Assembly: GCA_023436745.1 (NCBI GenBank) | Contig: JAEZHZ010000272.1 | Span: forward strand, 1-29,473 | Direction of reading: 5' to 3' | Origin: Pseudomonadota bacterium | Lineage (GTDB): Bacteria > Pseudomonadota > Alphaproteobacteria > Rhizobiales > Devosiaceae | DNA: 29,473 bases | Shown here: positions 7,092 through 14,957 of the stretch, in pieces | Layout of the letters: every line of letters starts with the position of its first letter | How positions within the stretch are numbered: the stretch's first letter is position 1 | The notes under the pieces: generated by a model | What the model was told of the DNA's origin: nothing | What the model saw: the letters and a program-made list of their open reading frames with translations, nothing else | Databases searched by the model: none | Position numbers and translations under genes: made by a program

Positions 7092-8570
7092 CTAGCCCGG
7101 CAGGTTCGCCAGAACGCTCGGCACCAGCGGGGGCAGGTCCTCGCTGGTCATACCGGGCCCACCGAAGCGCAGGGCCGCTTCGGCATGGATATGAACGGCC
7201 GCGCAGGCCGCCTCCCAGCCCTGCATCCCCTGCCCCAGCAGCCCCGCGATCAGGCCGGCCAGCACATCCCCGGCTCCGGCAGTCCCCAGCCAGGCCGGAG
7301 CGTTGGCGTTCACGGCGACCCTGCCATCGGGCGCCGCGATAACGGTGTCGCTGCCCTTGAGCACGACCACGGCGCCGGACTGCTCCGCCGCGGCCGTGGC
7401 CCGCTCGATCTTGCCCCCTGGCACCTCGCCGAAAAGGCGACGGAATTCACCCTCGTGCGGCGTGAACACTACTGGATGCTCGCGGCCACGAGTTTGCCCG
7501 AACAGCGCCTCCCGGTCATTCTGGAACGATGTCAGCGCATCGGCGTCCAATACGGCGGCGGCCCCCGAACGCAGCACCGCCCGTACCTTCTGTCGCGTGT
7601 CCTCACCGACGCCGGCGCCAGGCCCGACAACAACGGAGTTCATCCGCCCGTCCTCGAGCAGGCGGGAAAGCGCCTCGGCGTCCTCAGCAGGCTTCAGCAT
7701 GATGGCTGTCACGTGTGCCGCATGCACCATCAGGGCTGCCTCGGTGCCCGCCAGAGACACCAGCCCGGCCCCGGCGCGGAACGCCGCCTGCGCCGCAAGG
7801 CGCGCGGCACCGGTCTGCAACGGCCCGCCGGAAACGACGACACAATGGCCTCGATCGAACTTGTTGTGTGAGGCATCGGCCGATGGCAGTGCCCACAGCG
7901 ATGGAGTGTTCTGCCAGGACCGCGCCTCGATCCGGTCGAGCACCGTCTCGGGCACGCCGATCTCTGCCAGAACCACCTGTCCGCAGCGTTCCCGACCCGG
8001 CAGCAGCAGATGCCCCGGCTTGAGCCGGAAGAAGGTGACGGTCAGGTCGGAGACGATGGAGACGCCCCTCACCTGCCCCGTCGCACCGTCGATACCGCTG
8101 GGAACATCGATGCTCACCACCGGACAGCGGCTGGCGTTCACCGCCTCGATGATTTCGGCGAACTGCCCCTCAACGTCACGGTCGAGCCCCGCGCCCAGCA
8201 TGGCGTCGACCACGAGATCTGCGTCCTCGATGTCCTGAAGCGTCGGCTGCACCACCCGCCCAGTCCACTGGGCGGCAACGACCGCGGCGTCACCCCTGAG
8301 GGCCAGTTGGTCGCCTATGAGCCGCACCTGCACGGGCCAGCCGCGCTGCTTCAGCAACTGCGCCACCACGAAGCCGTCGCCGCCATTGTTTCCCGGCCCG
8401 CACAGGACCAGCACGGAGCGCTGGTAGTAGTGTTCGATGATCGCGTCGGCGACCGCCTTGCCTGCGGCTTCCATGAGCCGCAGCGTCTTCACGCCGCCTT
8501 CCATGGCCAGTTGGTCGGCCCGAGCCATCTGGGCGGGCGTGAGCAGCAGGTCGGGCGAGCGGCTGGCCAT
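7092..8570 (-). CDS. nnr: Bifunctional NAD(P)H-hydrate epimerase / ADP-dependent (S)-NAD(P)H-hydrate dehydratase
   Basis: A 492-residue metabolite-repair enzyme that restores NADH and NADPH damaged by hydration. The N-terminal YjeF_N epimerase domain (about 1-210) has the GPGNNGGDG motif at 58-66. The C-terminal ribokinase-like dehydratase domain (about 220-492) has TPHEGEFRRLFG and the GTAGAGDVLAG signature at 429-439 with catalytic-type D435. The start at 8570 is set by AGGAGA upstream on the minus strand; a longer frame to 8675 overlaps the tig terminator. It follows tig on the same strand but a terminator lies between them. It is convergent with the P450 gene, with a gap of one base. Confidence 0.96.
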   Translation of the reverse strand: MASRSPDLLLTPAQMARADQLAMEGGVKTLRLMEAAGKAVADAIIEHYYQRSVLVLCGPGNNGGDGFVVAQLLKQRGWPVQVRLIGDQLALRGDAAVVAAQWTGRVVQPTLQDIEDADLVVDAMLGAGLDRDVEGQFAEIIEAVNASRCPVVSIDVPSGIDGATGQVRGVSIVSDLTVTFFRLKPGHLLLPGRERCGQVVLAEIGVPETVLDRIEARSWQNTPSLWALPSADASHNKFDRGHCVVVSGGPLQTGAARLAAQAAFRAGAGLVSLAGTEAALMVHAAHVTAIMLKPAEDAEALSRLLEDGRMNSVVVGPGAGVGEDTRQKVRAVLRSGAAAVLDADALTSFQNDREALFGQTRGREHPVVFTPHEGEFRRLFGEVPGGKIERATAAAEQSGAVVVLKGSDTVIAAPDGRVAVNANAPAWLGTAGAGDVLAGLIAGLLGQGMQGWEAACAAVHIHAEAALRFGGPGMTSEDLPPLVPSVLANLPG

Positions 8571-8630
8571 GATGATCTCCTCTTTGACAGAGATTTGGCC
8601 GATCCCTCTCCCCGGAGCAACCCGCCCGAA

Positions 8631-8660
8631 CAGAAAAGCCGCCCCAATGGGGCGGCTCTC
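8631..8660 (-). terminator. Intrinsic terminator of tig
   Basis: On the minus strand, AGCCGCCCC (8657-8649) pairs with GGGGCGGCT (8645-8637) across a 3-nt loop and is followed by TTTTCTG. It begins 25 bp after the tig stop codon and so separates tig from nnr. Confidence 0.9.
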
Positions 8661-8684
8661 CAAATCAGTCCACAAGAGCGGTGC

Positions 8685-10064
8685 TTAGTGGTGATGCTCT
8701 TCCGGCACTTCGTCCTCGTCAGCCTGGATCAGCTTGGCGAGTTCCTCGCGGCCCATCTTCTTCTCGGTCACGTCGGCCGCGTCGATGATGAAGTCCACGA
8801 CCTTGTTCTCAAACACAGGAGCGCGGAGGCCAGCGAGGGCCTGCGGGTTCTTGCGATAGTAATCGTACACCTGCTGTTCCTGGCCCGGGAAGCGACGCAC
8901 CTCGGCGATGAGCGCCTGCTGGTGCTCCTCGTCAGTGACCTGCACCTCATTGGTGTTGCCGATCTCGGCAACCACGAGACCAAGACGCACGCGGCGGTCG
9001 GCGATGGCGCGATACTGCTCCTTCGCCGCTTCTTCGGTGGTGCCTTCATCCTCGAACGAGCGGCCGTGGTGCTCGACCTCGTGCACCACCCGGTTCCAGA
9101 TGGTGTTGAACTCGGCATCGACCAGCTGGGCGGGCACTTCGAACTTGTGCGACTCGTCAAGCGCGTCGAGCACCTGGCGCTTCATGTGCTGGCGCGACAT
9201 GGACTCCAGGGCGCCTTCCATCTGCGACTTCACCGCACCGCGCAGGGCCTCGAGGTTCTCGAGACCGAGACGCTTGGCGAACTCGTCGTCCAGCTCACCC
9301 TGGTTGGGGCCGTCGACATGCAGGATGGTGACGTCGAAGGTCGCGTCCTTACCGGCCAGTTCGGCGTTCTGGTAGTCCGCCGGGAAGGCGACCTTGATCT
9401 CGCGGGTCTCGCCCTTCTTCATGCCGACGAGCTGCTCTTCGAAGCCCGGGATGAACTCGCCCGAACCAACGGTGAGGTGGGCATGGTCGGAGGTGCCGCC
9501 CGGGAAGGCGACGCCATCGATCTTGCCGACGAAGCTAAGGCCGAGCCGGTCGCCCTGCTCCACCACGGCATCGTCACCCTTGTCGGTGTAACCGCGGTTC
9601 TGGGCGAACACGCGGTTCACTTCGGCGTCGAGTTCTTCATCCGTGATCTCAACAATCGGCTTCACCAGCTTGAGACCCTTAACTTCTGCCAGCTCGACCT
9701 TCGGCAACACTTCGTACTCGACCTCGAATGCGAGGTCGGACTTGCCGTCCAGCACGTCGTTGATCACTGCCTGATCTTCCGGCAGGTCCACCTTCGGCTG
9801 AGCCGCGGCGCGCTCTTCGCGCTGGTCCAGGGTGTCCGAAACCGTGGCGTTGATCGCATCGGTCATCACTTCGCTCATGGCCGAGCGGCCGAAGAGCTTG
9901 CGGATGTGCGACAGCGGCACCTTGCCGGGACGGAACCCCTTGATGTTCGCCTGACCCTTGAGCTCTTCGAGCTTGGCGTCGAGGCGGCTGTTGAGATCGG
10001 CAGCCGGAATGGTGACGCTAAGCTTGCGCTTGAGGCCTTCGTTGAGGGTCTCGCTAACCTGCAT
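8685..10064 (-). CDS. tig: Trigger factor, ribosome-associated chaperone
   Basis: A 459-residue chaperone that binds the ribosomal exit tunnel and shields nascent chains. The N-terminal ribosome-binding domain carries the signature GFRPGKVP at 43-50. The central FKBP-type prolyl isomerase domain follows (about 150-250; GDRLGLSFVGKIDG, FIPGFEEQLVGMKKGE), and the C-terminal helical SurA-like domain covers the rest. The acidic tail ends in EEHHH, which could bind metal ions but is common in tig genes. The start at 10064 fits the family N-terminus MQVSETLNEGLKRKL and has GGGAAG upstream; a longer frame would run into the tRNA gene. It lies 45 bp downstream of tRNA-Leu on the same strand and may be partly expressed by readthrough. 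Confidence 0.97.
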   Translation of the reverse strand: MQVSETLNEGLKRKLSVTIPAADLNSRLDAKLEELKGQANIKGFRPGKVPLSHIRKLFGRSAMSEVMTDAINATVSDTLDQREERAAAQPKVDLPEDQAVINDVLDGKSDLAFEVEYEVLPKVELAEVKGLKLVKPIVEITDEELDAEVNRVFAQNRGYTDKGDDAVVEQGDRLGLSFVGKIDGVAFPGGTSDHAHLTVGSGEFIPGFEEQLVGMKKGETREIKVAFPADYQNAELAGKDATFDVTILHVDGPNQGELDDEFAKRLGLENLEALRGAVKSQMEGALESMSRQHMKRQVLDALDESHKFEVPAQLVDAEFNTIWNRVVHEVEHHGRSFEDEGTTEEAAKEQYRAIADRRVRLGLVVAEIGNTNEVQVTDEEHQQALIAEVRRFPGQEQQVYDYYRKNPQALAGLRAPVFENKVVDFIIDAADVTEKKMGREELAKLIQADEDEVPEEHHH

Positions 10065-10109
10065 GTGGGTTCTTCCCGTATTCAATCCTGTGGGGCCAGG
10101 CCCAGTTCT

Positions 10110-10194
10110 TGGTGCGGGCGAGAGGGGTCGAACCTCCACGCCTTGCGGCGCTGGAACCTAAATCCAGTGCGTCTGCCAGTTCCGCCACGCCCGC
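10110..10194 (-). tRNA. tRNA-Leu (anticodon UAG)
   Basis: On the minus strand the acceptor stem GCGGGCG (10194-10188) pairs with CGCCCGC (10120-10114), followed by discriminator A and an encoded CCA (10112-10110). The anticodon arm is CTGGA-TTTAGGT-TCCAG, with TAG at positions 34-36. The variable arm is long (class II), GCCGCAAGGC, and the T-loop contains GGTTCGACCCC. The D-arm has the GGCAGACGC pattern of leucine tRNAs. It decodes CUA and other CUN codons. Confidence 0.96.
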
Positions 10195-10224
10195 CGAAGG
10201 ACCCGCTGGCCGGGTTGGGGCGAG

Positions 10225-10253
10225 GGTCTATCGCAAGAAATCGGGGCAGTCAA
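10225..10253 (-). promoter_or_regulatory. Candidate promoter of tRNA-Leu
   Basis: On the minus strand a TTGACT box (10253-10248) is followed after 17 bp by TAGACC (10230-10225), about 30 bp before the tRNA 5' end. The -35 is strong and the -10 is weak (GATAGA with a 15-bp spacer is an alternative reading). The distance fits a short tRNA leader. Confidence 0.45.
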
Positions 10254-10359
10254 AGCCTCATTCGGGCGCTATGAGCGTTGGCCCACGCCTACACGGGGCT
10301 ACATTCTGGGCAATTCGCCTGTTTTTTGAGCACTCGCTGCCTACGACCCGAAACCAGTC

Positions 10360-10383
10360 TGCACACCACCCCCACGTAGTGCA
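10360..10383. promoter_or_regulatory. TGCAC/GTGCA inverted half-sites upstream of glnB
   Basis: TGCAC (10360-10364) and GTGCA (10379-10383) are inverted and lie 36 bp upstream of the sigma-54-type promoter. The half-sites match those of NtrC, but the spacing is 14 bp, not the 7 bp of the standard NtrC site. I list it as a weak candidate activator site. Confidence 0.25.
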
Positions 10384-10418
10384 TTGAAACTACATGCCTT
10401 TCATCGTGCGGCACAGGC

Positions 10419-10433
10419 TGGCACAGGCCGTGC
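10419..10433 (+). promoter_or_regulatory. Sigma-54 (-24/-12) promoter of glnBA
   Basis: TGGCACAGGCCGTGC matches the RpoN consensus TGGCAC-N5-TTGC at every position except one T (G here). The invariant GG and GC are at the right spacing, and an A follows the GC as usual. The predicted start of transcription is near 10445, giving a leader of about 35 bases to the glnB start. This is the expected promoter class for a nitrogen-controlled glnB-glnA unit, so activation by NtrC under nitrogen limitation is likely. A near copy of the upstream part (GGCACAGGC) sits just before it at 10410-10418. Confidence 0.72.
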
Positions 10434-10479
10434 ATACGGGTTGGCGACATCAGCCGCTAGCGGCATCCTGGAGGCGCAA

Positions 10480-10818
10480 GTGAAAAAGATCGAGGCCATC
10501 GTAAAGCCCTTCAAGCTGGACGAAGTGAAGGAGGCGCTGCAGGAAGTCGGCCTGCAAGGCATCACTGTCACCGAAGCCAAGGGCTTTGGCCGCCAGAAGG
10601 GCCATACGGAGCTTTATCGCGGTGCCGAATACGTCGTGGACTTCCTGCCCAAGGTTAAGGTGGAAGTCGTGTGCCCGGACGAGCTGGCCGAAAAGGCCAT
10701 CGAGGCGATCCGCACCGCAGCCCAGACCGGCCGCATCGGCGACGGCAAGATCTTCGTCTACTCGATCGAGCAGGCGATCCGCATCCGCACAGGGGAATTC
10801 GGCGACGACGCCCTCTAA
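10480..10818 (+). CDS. glnB: Nitrogen regulatory protein P-II (GlnB)
   Basis: A 112-residue PII signal protein, the normal family length. It senses 2-oxoglutarate and ATP/ADP and controls glutamine synthetase adenylylation and NtrB/NtrC. The uridylylation site Y51 is present in the T-loop (GHTELYRGAEY), as are the C-terminal signatures TGRIGDGKIFV and IRIRTGE. The start is GTG: it aligns with the family N-terminus (M/V)KKIEAI and has GGAGG at 10470-10474, five bases upstream. A longer frame that begins with TTG at 10384 runs across the promoter and is rejected. glnA follows 64 bp downstream on the same strand, as is usual. Confidence 0.97.
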   Translation: MKKIEAIVKPFKLDEVKEALQEVGLQGITVTEAKGFGRQKGHTELYRGAEYVVDFLPKVKVEVVCPDELAEKAIEAIRTAAQTGRIGDGKIFVYSIEQAIRIRTGEFGDDAL

Positions 10819-10882
10819 GAGCCAAGGCTCCCGGCCCGTCCCGCAAGACAACAAGCATTTCCGAGTTACAGGGGAAAAACGA

Positions 10883-12292
10883 ATGACTACCGCAAGCGAC
10901 CTCCTCAAGAAGATCAAGGACGAGAACATCAAGTACGTCGACCTGCGCTTCACCGATATTCGCGGTAAGCTGCAGCACGTCACGATGGACGTCTCGGTCG
11001 TCGACGAGGACCTCTTCGAAGAGGGCACCATGTTCGACGGTTCCTCGATCGCCGGCTGGAAGGCCATCAACGAGTCCGACATGGTGCTGATGCCCGATCC
11101 GAACTCGGCCTATGTCGACCCCTTCTTCGGGGCGGCCACGCTCGCCATCAACTGCGACATTCTCGAGCCGCTGACCTACCAGCCCTATAGCCGCGACCCC
11201 CGCACCACGGCCAAGAAGGCCGAGGCGTACCTCAAGTCGAGCGGCATCGGCGACACCGTCGTCTTCGGCCCCGAGCCCGAATTCTTCATGTTCGACGACG
11301 TCCGGTTTTCCAACACCACCTACAAGGTCGGGTTCGAGGTCGACCATCCGGAACTGCCGTCCAACAACGACACCGCCTATGAGTCCGGCAACAACGGCCA
11401 CCACATCGGCCTGAAGAAGGGCTACTTCCCGGTGCCGCCGCTGGACACCGCGCAGGACATTCGTGGCGAGATGCTCGCTGCCATGGCCGAGATGGGCGTG
11501 ACCGTCGAGAAGCACCACCACGAAGTGGCCTCGGCCCAGCACGAACTCGGCATCAAGTTCGCGCCGATGATCAAGTCCGCCGACGACGTGCAGATCTATA
11601 AGTACGTCATCCAGCAGGTCGCGAACGCCTACGGCAAGACCGTGACCTTCATGCCGAAGCCCATCTATGGCGACAACGGCTCGGGCATGCACTGCCACCA
11701 GTCGATCTGGAAGGACGGCAAGCCGCTCTTCGCCGGTGACCAGTATGCCGGTCTGTCGATGGAAGCCCTGTACTACATCGGCGGCATCATCAAGCACGCC
11801 AAGGCAATCAACGCCTTCACCAACCCGACCACCAACAGCTACAAGCGCCTGGTTCCGGGCTTCGAGGCACCCGTGCTGCTGGCCTACTCGGCCCGTAACC
11901 GTTCGGCTTCCTGCCGCATTCCCTTCGGCCAGTCGCCCAAGGCGAAGCGCGTCGAGGTTCGCTTCCCCGATCCGCTGGCGAACCCCTATCTCGGTTTCGC
12001 CGCGCTGCTGATGGCCGGCATCGACGGCATCAAGAACAAGATCCACCCGGGCGACCCGATGGACAAGGATCTCTACGAACTGCCGCGCCAGGAGCTCATG
12101 CAGATCCCGACCGTTTCCGGCTCGCTGCGTGAAGCCCTCGAGAACCTCGACAAGGACCGCGCCTTCCTGACGGCTGGCGGCGTGTTCGACGACGACCAGA
12201 TCGACAGCTACATCGAGCTCAAGATGACCGAAGTCATCAAGTTCGAGCACACCCCGCATCCGGTCGAGTACGAGATGTACTACTCCGCCTGA
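10883..12292 (+). CDS. glnA: Glutamine synthetase type I
   Basis: A 469-residue, full-length GSI-beta-type glutamine synthetase that makes glutamine from glutamate, ammonia and ATP. It has the N-terminal latch FTDIRGKLQHV, FDGSSIAGW, the catalytic FGPEPEFFMFD with the metal-binding glutamates, NGSGMHCHQS and the NRSASCRIP region. The adenylylation site is Y398 (DKDLYELP), equivalent to Y397 of E. coli, so activity should be controlled by GlnE and PII. The start at 10883 matches the family N-terminus; the upstream GGGGAAAAACGA supplies a purine-rich ribosome site. It is co-transcribed with glnB. Confidence 0.98.
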   Translation: MTTASDLLKKIKDENIKYVDLRFTDIRGKLQHVTMDVSVVDEDLFEEGTMFDGSSIAGWKAINESDMVLMPDPNSAYVDPFFGAATLAINCDILEPLTYQPYSRDPRTTAKKAEAYLKSSGIGDTVVFGPEPEFFMFDDVRFSNTTYKVGFEVDHPELPSNNDTAYESGNNGHHIGLKKGYFPVPPLDTAQDIRGEMLAAMAEMGVTVEKHHHEVASAQHELGIKFAPMIKSADDVQIYKYVIQQVANAYGKTVTFMPKPIYGDNGSGMHCHQSIWKDGKPLFAGDQYAGLSMEALYYIGGIIKHAKAINAFTNPTTNSYKRLVPGFEAPVLLAYSARNRSASCRIPFGQSPKAKRVEVRFPDPLANPYLGFAALLMAGIDGIKNKIHPGDPMDKDLYELPRQELMQIPTVSGSLREALENLDKDRAFLTAGGVFDDDQIDSYIELKMTEVIKFEHTPHPVEYEMYYSA

Positions 12293-12314
12293 TCGACAGG
12301 TTCGGAAATGTGTG

Positions 12315-12344
12315 GAGGGGCCCTTCGGGGCCCCTCTTGCTTTG
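12315..12344 (+). terminator. Intrinsic terminator of glnBA
   Basis: GAGGGGCCC (12315-12323) and GGGCCCCTC (12328-12336) form a 9-bp stem closed by a TTCG loop, the stable UUCG tetraloop, and are followed by TTGCTTTG. It ends just before the stop of the convergent small gene at 12349, which it would also shield. Confidence 0.92.
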
Positions 12345-12348
12345 AGCG

Positions 12349-12606
12349 CTACTTACCCGGGTTGTAGCGCCGGAACTCGCGCACGGCGCGGGCATCTTCG
12401 ACGCGCTTCAGGATCACGCCGGCCAGAAGGTCCTGCGAGTTGACCGACAGCCCCTTGGCCGTGCGCATGTACTCACCCATCGCCTCCGGGTCGAAATCGG
12501 CATGGCCGATAACCTCGCCCAGCGCTCGGTAGAAGGCCTCGTCTTCGGCCGGGTCCTGCGTGTGCCAGGTGTCACGGATGAGATAGGTGTCGAAGATTTC
12601 GTACAT
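12349..12606 (-). CDS. Small soluble protein, about 85 aa, unknown function
   Basis: A predicted 85-residue protein starting MYEIFDTYLIRDTWHTQ and ending FRRYNPGK. It is acidic in the first half and basic at the end, mostly helical, with no signal peptide or membrane segment. The start is uncertain: the ATG at 12606 has a GAGCGAGG a few bases upstream, while the open frame continues to 12783 in sequence that overlaps the PilZ gene and looks non-coding. I do not recognise the family. It lies 70 bp downstream of the PilZ gene on the same strand and may share its transcript. Confidence 0.65.
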   Translation of the reverse strand: MYEIFDTYLIRDTWHTQDPAEDEAFYRALGEVIGHADFDPEAMGEYMRTAKGLSVNSQDLLAGVILKRVEDARAVREFRRYNPGK

Positions 12607-12676
12607 CGCCTCGCTCGCTATGCCATTGATAACGGTCAGGTTGCCGTCATTCCGGCACGAGGTCCAGCCCGATGGA

Positions 12677-13348
12677 TCAGCCGGCGGCCCGGACTGAAGT
12701 TTTCGAGGGCTGGGGCGGGGTGAGCAACGGCTCGAGCCGGTCGAACGGCTGCAGGTGGATGAACTGCAGGGCGAACCCGACATCGAGGATGCGCACCACC
12801 CGGCCCACCAGCTTGCCCACCGCCATGGGCGTACCGAGCCCTGGGGAGATACCGGCCGATACGGCGACCCCGGACTGGGAGATGTCGATGACGAAGCACG
12901 GGATCGAGGTTCCGTCCGCCAAGGTGATGACCGTTCGCGGATCGCGCGGCAGGATGCGCTTGTGCTCCCGCTTGTCCGGTGCGGAATGGTGCACGTGACT
13001 GCGTTGCCAGATGATCTTCGCCCCGAGCTTGTCGCGCTCGGCGTCCGAGAGCGACAGGTCCATGACGAAGCCCGAGGGTAGCCGGCGGGTTACGCGGCCC
13101 TGGAGCATGCCGAAGGTGTCGAAGTTGACGGTGACCTGCTCGTTCAGGTCACCGACGACCGGACCGATCACCACCGCCTGGCGCGTCGAGATGGAACACA
13201 GCCTGCAGGCAAGTACCGGCAGCGGCTCACCGGCGTCCCTCCGTTCGGGCAGCACATAGCGACCGCCCGCCGTTCCTATGAAGCGGACGTCGTACCATTG
13301 AAACTGCGATCGCGGCGGTAGTTCGTCCCCAAAGAGTTCAGACGACAA
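12677..13348 (-). CDS. PilZ-domain protein, candidate c-di-GMP receptor
   Basis: A 223-residue protein. Residues 120-200 form a PilZ domain with both c-di-GMP-binding motifs: RxxxR as R127-EHK-R131 and DxSxxG as D155-I-S-Q-S-G160, followed by the usual beta strands (VGRVVRILDVGFALQFI). Residues 45-110 have a similar strand pattern (CSISTRQAVVIGP, QVTVNFDTFGMLQGRVTR) but no intact RxxxR, suggesting a degenerate first PilZ half. There is no membrane segment. The start is a TTG at 13348 with a G-rich GGGGGAG just before it. No in-frame ATG fits, and the upstream frame to 13558 lies inside the ABC-F gene. This start remains uncertain. It follows the ABC-F gene by 70 bp. Confidence 0.82.
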   Translation of the reverse strand: MSSELFGDELPPRSQFQWYDVRFIGTAGGRYVLPERRDAGEPLPVLACRLCSISTRQAVVIGPVVGDLNEQVTVNFDTFGMLQGRVTRRLPSGFVMDLSLSDAERDKLGAKIIWQRSHVHHSAPDKREHKRILPRDPRTVITLADGTSIPCFVIDISQSGVAVSAGISPGLGTPMAVGKLVGRVVRILDVGFALQFIHLQPFDRLEPLLTPPQPSKTSVRAAG

Positions 13349-13418
13349 GGCTCCCCCCTCATCTCTTCCCCTAGCGCGCCAACCTACCCTCCAAACCCCT
13401 AAGGAGTGGTACCGCCGC

Positions 13419-14930
13419 TCATGTCTGTCCCGCCGCCATGAAGAACGCCTCGGGCGAGTCCACCTCGCGCAGCCGCTTCCCCTCGATCTGCAGGAACCGA
13501 CTACCCAGTCCCCTGACGAAGCTGCGGTCATGCGAGACCAGCAGGCAGGTGGCGCCATGGCTCACGATCTCGTCCTCCAGCCGCTCCTGGCCTGGGATGT
13601 CGAGGTGGTTCGTAGGTTCGTCGAGCAGGTAGAGATTGGGTTCGGTGAGCCGTAGCACCAGCAAGCCGAGCCGCGTCCGCTGCCCGTATGAAAGCTGTCC
13701 GACCCGCCTGCCCTGGTGCTCCACGGAGAAACCGGCGCCAGCCAGCAGGCTGCGCCTCCTCTGGTCGCCGATGTCGAACCGTTGCAGCACCTCCGTCGGG
13801 GTCTGCTTCTCCGGAAGCAGGGACAGTGCCTGATCGAGATAGCCGCAGATCGCCTGCGGGCTCGTCCTCAGGCCTGCAACGCTCTCACCGCACAGCGCGC
13901 GGTGCACGAGCCTGAGCAGTTGCGACTTGCCCGTGCCATTCGCGCCGAGCAGCACCACCCGGTCACCCTGGAAGATGTGCAGCTTGTCGATCCCGAACAA
14001 CATCCGGCCGCCGGGCGCGGTGACCTGCACGTCTTCGAACGCCATCATCACCTTGGCTTGCGCTCCGGCGTTCGCCAGCCGGATGTCGCCGCTGCGCTCC
14101 CGGTGGACCTCCGCCACCGCCGCCTCGATACGCGCCGCACGCTCACGCAGGTAGCGGGACTTCACCACCAGCAGGTCGCTGCCGGAGTTGATGCCGATAT
14201 TGGTGAGCTTTGCCGCCTGCTTGCGCAGCCGTTCAGCCTCCCTGAGTTCGCGTTCCCTCTGCGCCTCCGCCGCCTCGTCCGCCTCGGCCAGCGCGATACG
14301 GGCGCGGCTGAACGGTAGCGCGAACGCTACGGATTCCACTGGCCGCAGAAACAGCGTCCTGTTGGTGGTGTTGTCCAGGAACTGCCGGTCGTGGCTGGCG
14401 ATAACGACAGGCACGGATTTCGGGACGCTGGCGAGCCAGCGCTCCAGTTGGGAGAGTCGCGTGAGATCGAGGTGGTTGGTGGGCTCATCGAGTAGCAGCA
14501 TGTCCGGCTGCTGGACCCAGGTGCGGGCAATCAGCGCTATCCGCTGCCAGCCGCCGCTGAGTTCGCTGACAGGGCTATCCCTGAGCGCGGCGGGCGTGTC
14601 GAATTCGTCGAGCGCCACGTCCACGCGCCATGACTCAAAGTCCCGCTCGGCCTCCGGGAGAACCTCGAGCACTGCGTCGCGCAATGTCAGGCGAAGCGTG
14701 TCCGCCGGCATGTGCTGCTCGACATAGCCGATGGTCAGCCCGCGCGAGCGGACGATGTCGCCCGTGGTGAGTTCGGCGAGGCCCGCCATGGCGCGAAGCA
14801 GCGTGGTCTTGCCACGGCCGTTGCCGGCAACGAGGCCCAGGCGATCGCCTTCGGCGATGACGATGTCGAGATTGGAAAAGAGCGGTTCGGTGGCGATGAC
14901 GCCGGCGTTGCGGAGACTGATCGATCCCAT
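13419..14930 (-). CDS. ABC-F family ATP-binding protein
   Basis: A 503-residue protein with two fused ABC ATPase domains and no membrane segments. ABC-F proteins act on the ribosome (translation rescue or antibiotic protection) and do not transport. Domain 1 has Walker A GNGRGKTT (36-43), signature LSGGWQR (124-130) and DEPTNHLD (148-155). A charged linker at about 205-280 is the P-site tRNA interaction motif region. Domain 2 has GANGTGKS (329-336), an atypical signature LSYGQ (413-417) and DEPTNHLD (437-444). The start at 14930 (MGSISLRNAG) is the family-like N-terminus, though its Shine-Dalgarno sequence is weak; a GTG at 14957 is possible. Which subfamily (housekeeping or resistance) it belongs to cannot be told here. 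Confidence 0.93.
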   Translation of the reverse strand: MGSISLRNAGVIATEPLFSNLDIVIAEGDRLGLVAGNGRGKTTLLRAMAGLAELTTGDIVRSRGLTIGYVEQHMPADTLRLTLRDAVLEVLPEAERDFESWRVDVALDEFDTPAALRDSPVSELSGGWQRIALIARTWVQQPDMLLLDEPTNHLDLTRLSQLERWLASVPKSVPVVIASHDRQFLDNTTNRTLFLRPVESVAFALPFSRARIALAEADEAAEAQRERELREAERLRKQAAKLTNIGINSGSDLLVVKSRYLRERAARIEAAVAEVHRERSGDIRLANAGAQAKVMMAFEDVQVTAPGGRMLFGIDKLHIFQGDRVVLLGANGTGKSQLLRLVHRALCGESVAGLRTSPQAICGYLDQALSLLPEKQTPTEVLQRFDIGDQRRRSLLAGAGFSVEHQGRRVGQLSYGQRTRLGLLVLRLTEPNLYLLDEPTNHLDIPGQERLEDEIVSHGATCLLVSHDRSFVRGLGSRFLQIEGKRLREVDSPEAFFMAAGQT

Positions 14931-14957
14931 CGGGAGAATTCCATTGGTGCGGCGCAC

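Noticed and set aside
8010..10274. 754-codon open frame on the plus strand opposite nnr and tig
   Set aside because: It is antisense to two well-recognised genes, crosses the tRNA-Leu gene and has no family-like sequence; long shadow frames are expected in GC-rich DNA.
10262..10327. Possible small RNA ending in GGGCAATTCGCCTGTTTTTT
   Set aside because: The stem before the T-run is only three to four pairs and no promoter of suitable direction is clear.
10655..12259. 534-codon minus-strand frame opposite glnA
   Set aside because: Antisense shadow of glnA, with no recognisable domain.
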